Source of the DNA: Neurospora tetrasperma FGSC 2508
Lineage: Eukaryota; Ascomycota; Sordariomycetes; Sordariales; Sordariaceae
NCBI RefSeq assembly: GCF_000213175.1
Contig: NW_009799100.1
Coordinates: 5,285,220-5,349,219, forward strand
Direction of reading: 5' to 3'
DNA length: 64,000 nucleotides
Part shown: positions 50,401 through 63,155 of the stretch, piece after piece
Position numbering within the stretch: position 1 is the stretch's first letter
Layout of the letters: every line of letters begins with the position of its first letter
Translations under genes and position numbers: made by a program
Notes under the pieces: generated by a model
The model's database searches: none
Seen by the model: only the letters and a program-made list of their open reading frames with translations
Told to the model about the DNA's origin: nothing

Positions 50401-53114
50401 CCCTGCTCCCGCCTTGAGGCCCACCGGCATAGACGGAAACAAAGCTGATCTTGTAGGTGCATGGTTCGGATACGGACCCGGTTGTTGAGAATGATGATGA
50501 TGATGATGAGCGGGTATGGCCGTCTGAGTAGTGTAATGTGTCGGTCTGACTGACTGACTGAAACTTTGACCGCCTATATGCACCAAACTCATGCAGCGGT
50601 CATTGTTTAAGCCACCGAGGTCCTTGTTTTTGGGGGGCGTAACATAGGTAAGTCAACATGATCCAGGAGGAATCAGGATGAGGGAAGGAGTGTCGGTCTG
50701 ATTCATCGCAACTCTTCTCTTACACGGCAAGGTAAGCTAGCTGGCGTTCGGGTGGGTCGGACTCTACCCTAGTTTCTCCATCATCATGATACTATTCCCA
50801 GGTCTCAGTTCATGTTGCCAACCCAAGTCTCGGCATCAGAATATCGATGGCCACAGGATGGATTCGAGTGGAGGAACGAATGAGTTGGTGAAGTGTCGCC
50901 CGCTGAAGTGTAAAAAGCGTCTGAAGCGGATCGCCAGAGCCCCTGTCGACCCGTTACCCAGAAGGGAAACAGTGCCTTGATAGGGCTGGCAACTGTCTCC
51001 ACCCACCACACACACACTAACAGCTTCCCTTGCGTGTTCCCCATTTTATTTCCCTGAAGCTGGAGCTGAATTGTGGAGAATGATAGAGGAGATGTCAGCC
51101 ATGAACCCCTCATTTTCTCTTTTCTCTTTTCTCTTTTCTCTCTCTCTCTGGGTTCGCTCGCTTCGCGCGTTTAGCGGTTGAACTGTACACTAACCAGTGT
51201 GTACACTACATACACTACCCCTCAGATGATTGATGATGATCACGGGTCATGGCACGGGGCCCTGTGTTTTTTTTTTGTTTATTCGAGAGTCTTATTAAGC
51301 GCTGTACTCATCCAACATCATGAACTGTTCAAAAATGAGGTCAGTCAGTCAGTTCTCTCCTCCTCAAATTGATATGTCATCCGTTATGGCCCTTATTTCA
51401 GTGTATGATATACAAAGATCGGCCAGTATACATATCAGGCACTGAGGACGACGACAACAACCACTGTCTGGCAACGCTACCCGCCGAACATGGCCCTGGA
51501 ATCAAGGAAAAAGAAAAGGTTGTAACCCAAAAAAGACCCCACGCATGGCATGGCATGCATGTGTTAATTGGGAGAGTGTTCCAGGCATGCGCCGGCCTCT
51601 CACTGGCTGTCCATGCTCTCACCCATGGTTACACGTCACGGCCTCAAACTCCACTGGGAAAAATGCACCCACCCAGCCCCCCTCACCTTTTCGAGACACA
51701 GCCTCCTGCAAGTCGAACTCGGCCTGTCATCCCACTACTGCCACCCTTCCTTTTTCCAGACCTTCAGGTGTCTGCAGGAAACCCGAAAGGAAGGGCCTCA
51801 CGACACGAGACCCAGAGAAGGCAAACGAGAACCAAAGGATGCCATGTACGCCTTCGAGTGTGCATAACGTGTGTGTAACATAACAGAGCGGGCAGTTGAC
51901 GTTCCTGGAGACGGACGGTAGAAATAGAGATGGAACGTGGGACCTGAAGTTGGCCTCAAAAACGGCCCCCCCCCCGGACCAGGCACTCAGGCATTCCGGG
52001 GCAGGGCCAAGACAGCCCGCCGGCCAGGGGTAAAAGAAGCCTACCTACCCTACAAGGGAGGGATCCATCTCAGGTGGCTGTAGGTTCCATGTTTACTGGC
52101 GTCTATTTGCTGTGTACACATCACGATCGCTGTTCAGAGACCCCCATCCTATGGCCAATGACAGAGGGATAGGCCCTACGGTAGTGTCAGGCCAGGCACC
52201 TTGAGGGTTGCAACTAAAACCAAGTCACGGCGGTTGGGACGATCTCTGATGGAGGGTCTCATGATGAACCTAAGCTGAAAGCGTAGACGGAGCTTCAAAA
52301 GCTATCATGACTCCATCTCATCCTCCACATCACCCAACACCCCCGCAGAACACACCCTTGGAACTTTCCATGCTTTCCCAGACCACAAAATCGTATATTC
52401 CACCAACCTTTTATACTCCCAATATTGCCGTGTGAACGTGAAAGAGGCGCTTCAAGACGGCGTCTATCAACATTCATCACACAACTCACAAGCTCACGTT
52501 ATCTTCAAGGCATCTTCGTGTCCTGTGTCCCGATTCACAACGCCAAACAGCAAAAGTAGCTATCCGACCCGCAACACCTTCGACACAACCCTGGTCTAAT
52601 CAATTTCACCGAGGAGGAGAGGCGGGAAATCATCATCATCAACCACAAGAATTTTCCCCTCGACAGGGTCCAGCTGGGTTTCTTTGTATGGCGTCTTTGA
52701 ACATCGACCACTTCACCAAGCGCCGTCATTGCTGTGGGATATACGGCGCCTAAGGGTCTTCGCGCCGGCAGTCTGCATGATTGCTTGTCTTTAATGTAAG
52801 GTTGCGCCATCTTGCTTGCTTGCTTGCATCTTCCAAGTCAGGACCCCTGAGCCAAGTGGTGAAACACAATAGTCTTTGGGTTTTTGCCTGAGAAGGCCTA
52901 GCCGATAGGCCGTTAGGTGATTGAGGCTGGTGATGCGTCAGTCCAGAAGCTGTCTTCTCGCCACCAAGTAATCTCAGGGTCGCACAAGATGCCTGGCGTG
53001 CTTTGAAGGCCTCTTCACTCTCTCTTGACTCACGGTGCTGACCATAGAATTCTGTTTAGTCTTACAGCCCCTTGGGTAAACTTACAAACCTATTTAGTCC
53101 CCCACAAGGTCTGT
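47411..53114. other. 5.7-kb gene-poor spacer
   Basis: No convincing protein gene. It contains GTAG/CTAC microsatellites, a CTG/CAG run at about 48557-48580, ATG/ATC trinucleotide runs, a 50-bp direct duplication (48614-48729), a (GACA)n run near 49694-49718, a (GAGT)n run at about 50076-50095, and CT-rich tracts at 51116-51150. The longest frames are compositionally odd and lack family resemblance. The right end must hold the promoter of the kinase-like gene. A non-coding transcript cannot be ruled out. Confidence 0.5.
48614..48729 (+). repeat. Imperfect 50-bp tandem duplication
   Basis: The words GATGGACTTGAC, then GCAGTGGTAGGTAAA and GGTGGTGACGCTGACAGTACAGT occur at 48614-48669 and again at 48679-48729, separated by an ATG run. 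The copies differ by a 5-base insertion and one substitution. Confidence 0.85.
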
Positions 53115-56100
53115 ATGGCCCAAGTGCAACCGCAGCTTCCCTTGGCTCTACGGAACCCAGCATCAGTTTTACCACCTGCAGATGGCGATTGGCCCCCACA
53201 CCACAACAACTGGTGGCAAAAAATGCATCTCTGGCGGGATCAAAAGGACGGCGGTGGTGGTCAAGGTCAAGGTGCCCATGACGCCGAGCCGGGGTTAGGA
53301 TTGGGATCAGCAGGAACCGCAACGGAACCGGGATCGGGAACAGGCGGAGGAGGACATGGAGGGGAGGGAAACAGTACCACGAGTCCGGGTTCACAAACAC
53401 AGCAGCACGATGACGGAGGCTCCAACAAACAAGGCACCATTCGTCGAAACTTTCGAAAGGTGATTCCCGGCCTGCCTCGAACTCAGACATTCAAGAGACA
53501 GCAATCCGAGCAGCGCGACCATCTTCAACCTGTACAACCTACCCCTGCCGAGCGCAGAGCTGCTTCAGTCGATAGACGCATGCATGCCATCAACAGTGCA
53601 TCGACATCGCTGGTCGGATTGGGTGTAGGAACCGCCGCCGCCTCACTTCCCAGGAGTAGCGCGCCAAACTTCCATCATCACCACCACCATCATCACTTTG
53701 GCCGTTCTTCTCATATCTCTCAGGTCGACTCTCCTGTTCCTTCGTTACCTACGATTCCTCAAGAATATACGCCGGTAAACAGCAGTTTCCGAGGCCTAAC
53801 CGGACATGAGCTAGAGCAAGAACTCGACAAGAACTACCACGACAATAGTAACCATCTGCTGCGAGCTCCTGGTCTCGCTCGTCTCCATGGGTCGGATGCC
53901 GCCATCTCGGATTGTGATGCGCACTCGATAACATCTTCTCAGTACCACAACATGATACACGATGAGTTGGAGAAGATCTGGATCCTGAATCTGTCAATGC
54001 ACTTTCGCGACAAGTCCAAGAGGGAGAAGTTTTTTGTCACGTACAGACAGAACGAGTCGCTATGGCGCAGAGTGACAATATCCCTCGATTACCGTGATGC
54101 TCAGGAGGGTTCATTGGAGGAGGAGCTAGTCGACATCAAGTTCCAGCGCGATAAGAGTTCGAGGATCTACGAGGCAATTCGAGACAGTTTGGGGGACATC
54201 CAGTTCTATCCTACCGTCACGAATCTGAAGCTTCAAACCACGGACAAGAGGTTACATGTCCACGTGGTGGAAGACGTCAATGTGAGTTGTTCTGCTACCC
54301 TCGGTACGCACCAACTCATCGCCATACTAACACCACCACTACTCAGGAAATCATCAATTATCCAACCGTGCGCATGATCCAGCACATGCGCTGCCGCCGC
54401 ATCAGAGAATCCGAAGTCGAATTTGACTCCCACATTTCCGGCTTCGTCTACAAAGTCCGCGTCAACGGCGAGACCTTGATCAAGAAAGAGATACCCGGCC
54501 CCGACACCGTCGACGAGTTCCTCTACGAGATCAACGCGCTCAACCGCCTTCGCGCCGCCGAGAACGTCATTGAGTTTTACGGCATCATCGTTGACGACTC
54601 GGGCGAGCTCGTCAAGGGCCTGCTGATCAGCTTCGCCGAGCACGGTGCCCTGATCGACATCATCTACGACTACCAGCTCCAAGGCGGCCTTCCCTGGTCT
54701 ACGCGCGAGCGCTGGGCGCGCCAGATTGTGGGTGGTCTGGCGGACATACACGAGGCGGGGTTCGTTCAGGGAGACTTCACCCTGTCCAACATCGTCATCA
54801 ACAACGAGTGGAACGCCAAGATCATCGACATCAACCGACGCGGCTGTCCGGTGGGATGGGAGCCGCCCGAGGCGACGCCGTTGATTGAGAACAGCCAGCG
54901 GATATCCATGTACATTGGCGTCAAGTCCGATCTCTACCAGCTGGGCATGGTGCTTTGGGCTCTAGCGACGCAAGAGGACGAGCCTGAGGCTCATGGACGT
55001 CCGTTGAGGATTGGGCCCGAGGTTACGGATGTCCCGGATTGGTACGTCGAAATTGTGAATATCTGTCTGGATCCCAACCCGCGCAAGAGGAGACAGGCGC
55101 TGGACTTGCTGGATCTGTTTCCGGAGCCGGAGCCGGTGGAGCCAAATCAGTATAGCTATCATAACCCGGAATCGGTCTCGGTCGACGATGGGTACTCGCG
55201 CCAGGAGTATCTGGTTGGCACGGAGCCGACGAATGGGGTACCCAAGATTATCAAGACTGTTGAGTCGCCGTCAGATCAGGGATGGGATTATTTCAGCAGT
55301 AATGCTGCTGCTGGAGCAAGCGGTGTGGGGAGGGGTCGTCCGTCGACGATATCTCCTGCACCATCCGAAGACCAACACTGGTATCCGCCACGAGGTCGAT
55401 CACCACCTTCTCCCCTTCCCAGCGATGGCGGGTACGATGACCCGGCGAGATTCCGACATCATGCGCGTCCTTGGGGGAATAGCAGTACTTACCAGGAGCC
55501 GAGTAGCTTGACTGTTCCGTCTTCGTACGGCAATCTGAAAGGCGACGTGGACGAATTTGGGAAACAAAACGAAGCAGAATCATTGAGGCAACAACACGAC
55601 CCAAGAATTTCTTCCACTTCCTTCATCTCCACCGCCCCCTCCGGCAACACCGACGCCGCCTCGCTACCGCTCAAAGACTCTCTCACCCGGGAAGCCCTCA
55701 AATGGCGGCCCGAGACCACATCTTCCAATGCCCCCACAGCCAACAACAACATGTCACACGAACTCACCCTCCGCGACCAATACGGCGAACCCAGCAGTAG
55801 TAGCAACGATCACAGCCGAACAGTAGAACCGCAATACAACACCACCCAATCCCACCACCAATCCCGCTCCAGCCGTACCCACTACCGCTCCTCCTCTGAC
55901 ACAGAAGAAGGCGAAGAAGCAGACGGCGACAGACGAGACAAACCCCTCTCCCGCGCCGACTCAGGCAAGTACTTCACCGAGCCCACCAAGCCCGGGCCCG
56001 ATCTAGCCTACGCAGCCATCACCGAGGCGCGAGATCGCGACAGGCTGGAGCAGCAGTTCAGGATGGAGGCAGCGGAGGTCATGGCTGGGCGGTATCATGG

Positions 56101-56491
56101 GTATCACCATCAAGATGGCCGGGATCGGGATGAATACCAACCACAACCACAACAACGGTCGTCTGGGTATCATTATCAAGACCGTGGCCTGGGGGATCGG
56201 AATGGTAATGGCAATTCGCAATTGGATAGGGATCGGGATCGGGAGTTGGAGCGGTATGGTGGGAGAGAGTTGGATGTGTTGAAGGGGATTGGGGGAGCTT
56301 ATACTTATGGTGATTTGTCTTTGAGGGGGAAGCGGGCTGTTGATGAGGAGGGGGATGAGGAGGAGGAGGAGGAGATCGATATGGATTTGCTTGCTGGGCA
56401 GAGGGAGGGGGGGTATCAGCAGCAGCATCAGCAGGAACAACAGCAACACCAACAACGACACCATACGAACTACGAGACGACGAGAACCTAA
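53115..56491 (+). CDS. Divergent protein kinase-like protein
   Basis: Exons 53115-54281 and 54347-56491 join to 1103 residues. The N-terminal 390 residues are mostly disordered (Gly-rich, His run at about 193-200) with a folded part near 275-390. The kinase-like domain spans about 415-670: a candidate VAIK lysine at 435/436, alpha-C Glu near 450, catalytic loop QGDFTLSN at 530-537 (HRD is replaced by QGD and the usual Lys by Thr, but Asp532 and Asn537 remain), DIN at 550-552 in place of DFG, and EPPE at 561-564 for the APE motif. The C-terminal 430 residues are low complexity with Gln, His and Asp/Arg repeats. The metal-binding residues survive, so weak activity or pseudokinase function are both possible. 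An in-frame Met 30 codons upstream leaves the start uncertain. Confidence 0.85.
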
Positions 56492-57083
56492 GAAAGTGAT
56501 GGGAAGGCCAGCGATGAATGAGCGGATGAACGAAAGTACTCGGTACACGCACATCACGAGGGGTATATGAGAAGAATGAGAATGAGAATGAGAATGAGAA
56601 TGAAAGCCAGAAAGTCCATTGGGCGAACAACGAATGAACAGGCGATGGAACGAAGTAGCCGTACCAGCAGCTACACCTACGAGTTATAACACAACAGCGA
56701 ACCGACAAGAGCACCAAAGAAAGAAACCATTTACAACTACTCTACCCTATAATCCAGCGAGGCTACCTATGGACCCCGAAGGGGTCAACCGTGAAGCTTT
56801 ACCAAAGTTGGGAGGCCTCCAATGCATGCAAATAATGCAACCGACCTATACAACTCACACAACTCACACAACTCATACCTACCTACAAACCTTACCACAC
56901 GGCGGGTTGAGCTTTCAAGCAAATATTTAAAGTACAACTTGAGCTTGGTATCTAGCTACTCAGGTTGTCACGACGACTTACCTGAAGGGAAGGGAAGGGA
57001 AGGGAAGGGAAGGAAAGGAAAGGAAAGGAAGGGGTCATTTGCATGGGATGGGATTATACATGACGGATCTTGTTTCTTTGTTC

Positions 57084-57114
<31 letters not shown>

Positions 57115-57857
57115 CCTTTTGTATTCTTGGTTCGATTATCTAAGGTATCTATACACCTATCTCTGGAATGGCATTCTCCCTTTTTCTTCCTTTTATCTGT
57201 TTCTGTTTCTGTTTTTGTTGTTTTTGTTTGTTGTTTCTGGTATAAAAACCCCCAACACTCACTGCTTTACCTGCTTGTGGGGCGTATACATCGGATTGAT
57301 CGTTTTGCTTTTTTTTTCTTTTCCCACATATCTATCTTTACAGTTGGGATGGGCGCGCGCGCGGCTGGGCAAATGGAATGGGTTTATACTGTAGCAGTAC
57401 AGCAGGTCCTCATTACACTAGGTAGTCTATCAGACTCTAGGTAGTGGTAGAAACGAACGAACAAACGCATATAAATGATGGGATGAAAGTCCAGTTGAAC
57501 GAAATATCTTACGTGGTACAGCGATGATTGGACTTGCCTCGGTGAAGAGACGTGAGGCTGAATGCCCTCCTTCAAGTCTATAGACCATCCATCGATCAAT
57601 TGACCAACAAAACTACGACGGCGCATCAGAAACGAAGGGGCATGGAAACCTTGGTTTGAATGGAGTTCCTACCTAGGTAGTCATTGCGTAAACCTGCCGG
57701 CACGCTATCAACTTAGCCAACACTTTGTGCGCTGATTGCGTGTGATCATGCTCATAGCTACCTACCTCTAATATATACTCCCAGGCATTCCTTCCCTTCC
57801 CTTCCCTTCCCTTCACTTCACTTCCCTGTGTATGCCGTAAGACTGGCTGGTTGAAAG
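56492..57857. other. Spacer downstream of the kinase-like gene
   Basis: Holds a (GAATGA)n run at 56572-56600, an (ACTCACACA)n run at 56852-56876, a (GGGAA)n/(GGAAA)n run at 56987-57030 and a T-rich tract of about 25 at 57090-57114. Probable 3' untranslated sequence at the left; (CTTCC)n at 57787-57826 looks like a promoter-type pyrimidine tract for the relic that follows. No supported gene. Confidence 0.5.
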
Positions 57858-58040
57858 ATGGCCGCCGATGAGTATGACACCAACATCAACCCGAACTACC
57901 TCAAGCGTGTCCCGACAAAGTGCTCTGACGTTCTCAAGTTTTGACTTCTTAACGTAATCTAGCCACCAAGGATCATAAGAGTCAAACAATTATTAGAGGA
58001 TATGGATGCCTGGTACGTCCTTTCTTCTCCTCACTCACTC

Positions 58041-58088
<48 letters not shown>

Positions 58089-58212
58089 GGTATAACACAG
58101 GGCTGATTTCTTTGTTCTGACGGGGCGGAAGAACAAGGGTAGAATAAGGAGGCGAATCTACCTAGATACCTCATTAGCTTTGGGGAGGGGAATAACTCGT
58201 TCCCGTTTGTAA
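57858..58212 (+). pseudogene. Broken relic of a small spliced gene
   Basis: A start codon with coding-like GC-rich usage opens MAADEYDTNINPNYLKRVPT, then a stop follows 28 codons in. Further on, PRIIRVKQLLEDMD is joined across a well-formed intron (58013-58100; donor GTACGT, long CT tract, acceptor ACACAG) to AWADFFVLTGRKNKG, ending at 58212. The intron restores frame exactly, which argues for a real former gene. No splice I can draw joins the first piece to the second without a stop (the natural GTGCTC...TCTAG intron leads into TCATAA). I do not recognise the family. It could also be a short gene with an unusual splice site. Confidence 0.45.
58037..58085 (+). repeat. (CT)n microsatellite
   Basis: About 24 dinucleotide units, placed as the polypyrimidine tract of the putative intron in the gene relic. 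Confidence 0.9.
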
Positions 58213-61200
58213 AAGTTTCAATAATGATTAAGGTTCTCTCAACGCCACATATGTAAGGGAGTATCTTTCCGCCCTCAAAAGCTTCCTTCAGAATCCTAAA
58301 TTTACAGCATCTATTCTTAGACTTGCGGCAGTTTTCTCCAAGTTTTTAGTAAGCTCTGGATTTTTGTACCAAACTGAGAAATATACTAGGGCTAGATTGT
58401 GCGCCCTTCAGCCTAACTCTACAAACAACTAGAAAACTTCAAGTTATTCTGGGCCTGCGTGAATGAGAATCGTACGGTACCTAAGCATGCGTCTGCTATC
58501 ATTGGAAATAGTTACTACGAACACGGACACGGACAGGAGAAGGAATGGTGGTGATAAGTCGCCCGACCGTGACCCCCCAGCTCAGTGTGTCCTTCATCTG
58601 TCGATGTCATGACTATTCCGATAGAGTCTGACATGTGACGCAGAGCTTCAAACTGGTTCTGCATGCGCCCTCGAACAGTCAGTCTGAATTTACTCTCTGT
58701 CGCATCTGAGAGTGAAGTGATGGTCTTTCCTGTAAATCTCTTCGCACAGCATCCTCTGAGTGAATAGACTTTGTTGAAATGTATCGACATAACCTCATCG
58801 TCTTTGTTTGATGTGTGGATCGTCGTTGTCTCTCATTCTTTCCACTTGGAATAGGCTTCCCAACTTCAAAATATCGACGTAAGTTTGAAAACGTGACGTC
58901 TGCTTCCTGGCACTAGGATTATTGAAAGGGAGAAAAACAGCGTTGACCTGGGGAATGACACGGAAGTGACAACATTCGGCGTACTTCATTCTGTCTCGAG
59001 GCGATAGGACCGAGTGTTGGGCGGCTGTCTGAGGATGGGGACTGGGTGGTATGGAAAGCAAATGTTCTCGTCTGGAATTAGTCAACTATCTTCAGTGTTT
59101 GATAGTCCCCAGGTCCAAAGGGGCGGCATGATGGTAGTATCGAAATTCTCGACTCGGCTTATCCGTGGAGAAGGAAGGTTATTTTGCGACGGTCCTCTGG
59201 CAGGGTAGGTTATCTTCTTTTCGCAAATTGAAGTCTTTGGTGTAAAGCCACGAGTGTAAAGTAAGTAGAGAATTGTTAAGAACAAGAGAAGATGCCACGA
59301 CAGGCAAAAGAGTACAAGGCATGTCTTGATAGCGCACTTCTCGGCATTTCTTCCCCTTCCTCTAAAGAACTGACTGGTGAATGAAAGAAAGAAAGCCAAC
59401 GTACGATTAAGCGACTATTCCCAACGAAAGGAAAAACATGACCTGAGGCTCTCAGCCGCTTGGTGCGGATGGCCTGATTACCTTTTGACTCTCTTGGCAC
59501 ACAGGTTCCCGCATGCTTTTAATAGCCGGTTGAAATGGCGGGTAGGGCCAACGACGGCGTTGACGTTGACGGTGTCACAGCCGAGGTACCAAGTAAAGTC
59601 TTGGTTGCATGGAACTAATCCTTCGAGTCCGGCTCCTCGTACGATTGGTTCCTAAATAGGTATGCTGCCAGTGCCTTTGTATCGGAGCGACTTGTTGGGT
59701 CGAGCAATGTGGTTTTCATTCCTTTTCTTCAACCTTTCATGAGAATCAATCTCAATGTAACTCGGGCATCGTCTCGAAACAAAGGTGGACGAGGTGCCGA
59801 GGAGAAGCTCGCAGGCCGGATCGGGGTCTGGGGTTGACGGCCGAACCCCACCAGGGACCCGACGGACACTTGGATGGGACGAACCGGAGTTCATCTCGAA
59901 TTGTTTGATGCTTCACTGCGTCGACAGCCAGGATGACGAAGGGAAGGCAAGACTGGCCGTTGTGGGCTCCATACCTCTACCGGGCGGGCAGCAAGATTAG
60001 TTGCAAATCCGGGGAAGGCGCCGTGGTCCGTTTGATAGCACTGCATGGAAAGAAGCACCTGCTTTGGTTGTTATCTTGCCTTATCATGGCGACCGCATTC
60101 CTGCCCTGGTCCGTCCTGAAGTCCGCAACTTCCTCGTTGTCCGTATCAAGTTCGTTGAAGTGCAGTGCGTTGGGCGCACGTCAGCCGTCAGCATCATCAT
60201 GTTCCATGGTTGGCAAGTTTTGCAAAGTCGGGACATGCCGGATTTCCATGTCGTTCGATTCCCAAGCTTCGCGGAAGTCAATGATCCGAGCGAGGCATCT
60301 GGAGAAAGCTCATCAAGAGGTGGAGAGAGAGTTAGTGGTCGTTCAGACTTCAGGGACTTCACCATTGCCACACCTTTTTTGGCGAACAAAAAGAGGGAAA
60401 GGGTTTGTGAATGAATGAAACAAATTGCTGCCAATGTCACTTGTACCCGACAGCCAAGCGTGGGGGCTGTGGACGGTGGGCGACAAACAGCGGAGACCAA
60501 AGCGAAGCGACATGCCGCCACAATGTACAAGGTACATGAGCTAAGGTGAGTATATCCGGCCAATCGCCGTCGGATCCCGACTTATACGGAGCCCACCTGC
60601 CCTGAATGGACGGGACCTGAATGCACGGACGGGAACATGTCCCCAACATTCTGCTCAACAAAACTTATCAACGGCAAATTCAGGACGACAGACGAGCGAT
60701 CAACGCATGGCTCGCCCGCAAAACAGCCCCAAAACAACACCCTGAGAGCACCAAGAACACTTGGTGAGAAGCACATGTCTTGTAAAATACCGAAGCCAAT
60801 CCGCTGTGGTGCAATTCCAGTCACTCACACGTCTTGACCGAGTCGTTGATGAAATCCACTCCTCTGCTGTTGTCGGCTCATCACCCATCGGAAAACCCCA
60901 ACCAGTTTCCATTGCCTTCGCCGGGGTCTGGCCATCCATCTCCAAATTTGCTGGTGACTATTTGCCCTAGGACGAACGGGAGGCAAAAAAAAGTGTGAAG
61001 GGAACCAAGGGCCCTGGGAGTTGTCGGCACTGCTCGCCGAGCCTTCCCTCTTGAAACCTTAATACTGGAATTAGGTAGGTAGACGCTGCCCTGCTGTATC
61101 CGCTTTGTTGGTGCAAAGATCAGGTTAGCGAGGACCGACTCACGCACTACAAACCTGAAGTACTTTTACTTGTACACTACAGGGCAGCACACTGAAGCAA

Positions 61201-61582
61201 GCAAGCAAGCACGAGTGAGTGACGGGAGTGTGGGTGGACTCCCTCCAATCTGCAAGTACCTCTACCAAAACAGACTTTCTCCCTCTCCATCCTCCCACCC
61301 GGAAACCCACTTCACAGGCAAAACCTGAGCTTTGATCTGAGAACCCTTGGGCCTGCCTCCTCTTGCTACTACTTAATAATAACCTGAACCTCTGCCCAAC
61401 TCCCACCTTTTTCCCTTCCCTTTCCTTCAGCCCACTTGACCTAGGTCATCCATCTCCCATCCCGACTCTTCCCAACTCGTTGTGCTCCAGCAACGACAGA
61501 GCGGGTCCACCTTTTCGACACCATACCTCACTCACCCAGTTTGTCGTCGACTTCATCCCTCGACAACAACAACATCGACACC
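58213..61582. promoter_or_regulatory. Spacer and OLE1 upstream region
   Basis: The first 300 bp are mildly AT-rich and may be old, decayed gene sequence. The rest has ordinary composition, but its frames are short and unconvincing. The last 250 bp before OLE1 are C/T-rich with CAACAACAAC near the start codon, typical of a fungal leader. No transposon or RNA gene was recognised. Confidence 0.5.
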
Positions 61583-63155
61583 ATGGCGTCGACTTCGGCC
61601 ACGGATATCCCTGCTGAGGTTCAGGCTGTGAATGTCCCTGATGGCACCACCGACTTCATCCCTCTCAGAGGCAAGAAGTATGACCTCAAGAAGCCTCACA
61701 TTACCGAGCTGCCCATCACCTGGGGCAACTGGTGTAAGTAACTTCTCTTTTTTCTGATAGCTTTGAAGCTTCGGCAAACAAGAGACGCTGACAATACCTC
61801 CCCTCACAGACAAGCACGTCAACTGGCTGAACACCACCTTCATCATCTTCGTGCCTCTCGCCGGTCTCATCTCTGCCTACTGGGTCCCCGCTCAGACCAA
61901 GACCATCCTCTTCTCTATCGCCTACTACTACTTCGCCGGTCTCGGTATCAGTAAGCATGCTCCGCGTCCAAGGCTATCAGAAACAGGTCCATGACTGACT
62001 CATTCTCCTCTAGCTGCCGGTTACCACCGACTTTGGGCGCACACCTCTTACAAGGCCACCCTCCCCCTCAAGATCGTTCTCGCCGCTGGTGGTGCTGCTG
62101 CCGTTGAGGGTTCCGCCCGCTGGTGGTCCAGGGATCACCGTGCTCACCACAGATACACCGATACCGACAAGGACCCCTACTCGGTCCGCAAGGGTCTCCT
62201 CTACTCACACATCGGCTGGATGGTCATGAAGCAGAACCCCAAGAGAATCGGCCGTACCGACATCACCGATCTCAACGAGGACCCCGTCGTCGTTTGGCAG
62301 CACAAGCACTACATCAAGTGCGTCATCATCATGGCTCTCATCGTCCCTACCCTTGTTTGCGGTCTCGGCTGGGGTGACTATGCTGGTGGCTTCATCTACG
62401 GCGGTATCCTCCGTATCTTCTTTATCCAGCAGGCTACCTTCTGCGTCAACTCTCTTGCCCACTGGCTCGGCGACCAGCCCTTCGACGACCGCAACTCACC
62501 GAGAGATCACGTCATCACTGCCCTCGTCACCCTTGGTGAGGGTTACCACAACTTCCACCACGAGTTCCCCAGTGATTTCCGTAACGCTATTGAGTGGTGG
62601 CAATATGACCCCACCAAGTGGTGCATCTGGGTCTGGAAGCAGCTCGGTCTCGCTTACGACCTCAAGAAGTTCCCTCACAACGAGATCGAAAAGGGCCGTC
62701 TTCAGCAGCAGCAGAAGAAGCTCGACCAGAAGCGTGCCACCCTTGACTGGGGTATTCCCCTTGAGAACCTCCCCGTTGTCAGCTGGGACGACTTTGTCCA
62801 GGAGTCCAAGAACGGCAAGGCTTGGATCGCTGTCGCTGGTGTCATCCACGATGTCGGCAAGTTCATTCAGGACCACCCTGGTGGCAAGGCTCTTATCAAC
62901 TCGGCTATTGGCAAGGACGCTACCGCCATCTTCAACGGCGGTGTCTACAACCACTCCAACGCTGCCCACAACCTTCTCTCCACCATGCGCGTCGGTGTCA
63001 TCCGCGGCGGCTGCGAGGTTGAGATCTGGAAGCGTGCTCAGGCCGAGAACAAGGATATTGCCACTGTTACCGACTCTTCTGGCAAGAAGATCGTTAGAGC
63101 TGGCCTTCAACCTACTCGTGTCACCCCGCCCGTTACCACGGCTGATGCGGCATGA
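61583..63155 (+). CDS. OLE1: Stearoyl-CoA delta-9 desaturase with cytochrome b5 domain
   Basis: Endoplasmic-reticulum enzyme that introduces the delta-9 double bond into palmitoyl- and stearoyl-CoA. Exons 61583-61733, 61810-61950 and 62014-63155 give 477 residues, close to the usual Ole1 length. The three iron-binding histidine boxes are intact: HRLWAH at 102-107, HRAHH at 139-143 and HNFHH at 276-280. Paired hydrophobic segments lie before box 1 (about 58-95) and between boxes 2 and 3 (about 200-240). A C-terminal cytochrome b5 domain (about 355-450) has the heme ligands in HPGG (His385) and HSNAA (His411), which lets the enzyme feed electrons to itself. The product should be fully functional. 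The expected feedback by unsaturated fatty acids is known for yeast OLE1 but no such site was identified here. Confidence 0.97.

Noticed and set aside
51369-51878. 169-codon plus-strand frame in the long spacer
   Set aside because: Amino-acid composition is erratic, alternative frames are equally open, and no motif or splice structure supports it.
59652-60563. Overlapping frames of 70-160 codons upstream of OLE1
   Set aside because: Both strands are open with no recognisable domain, no intron structure and no consistent codon preference.
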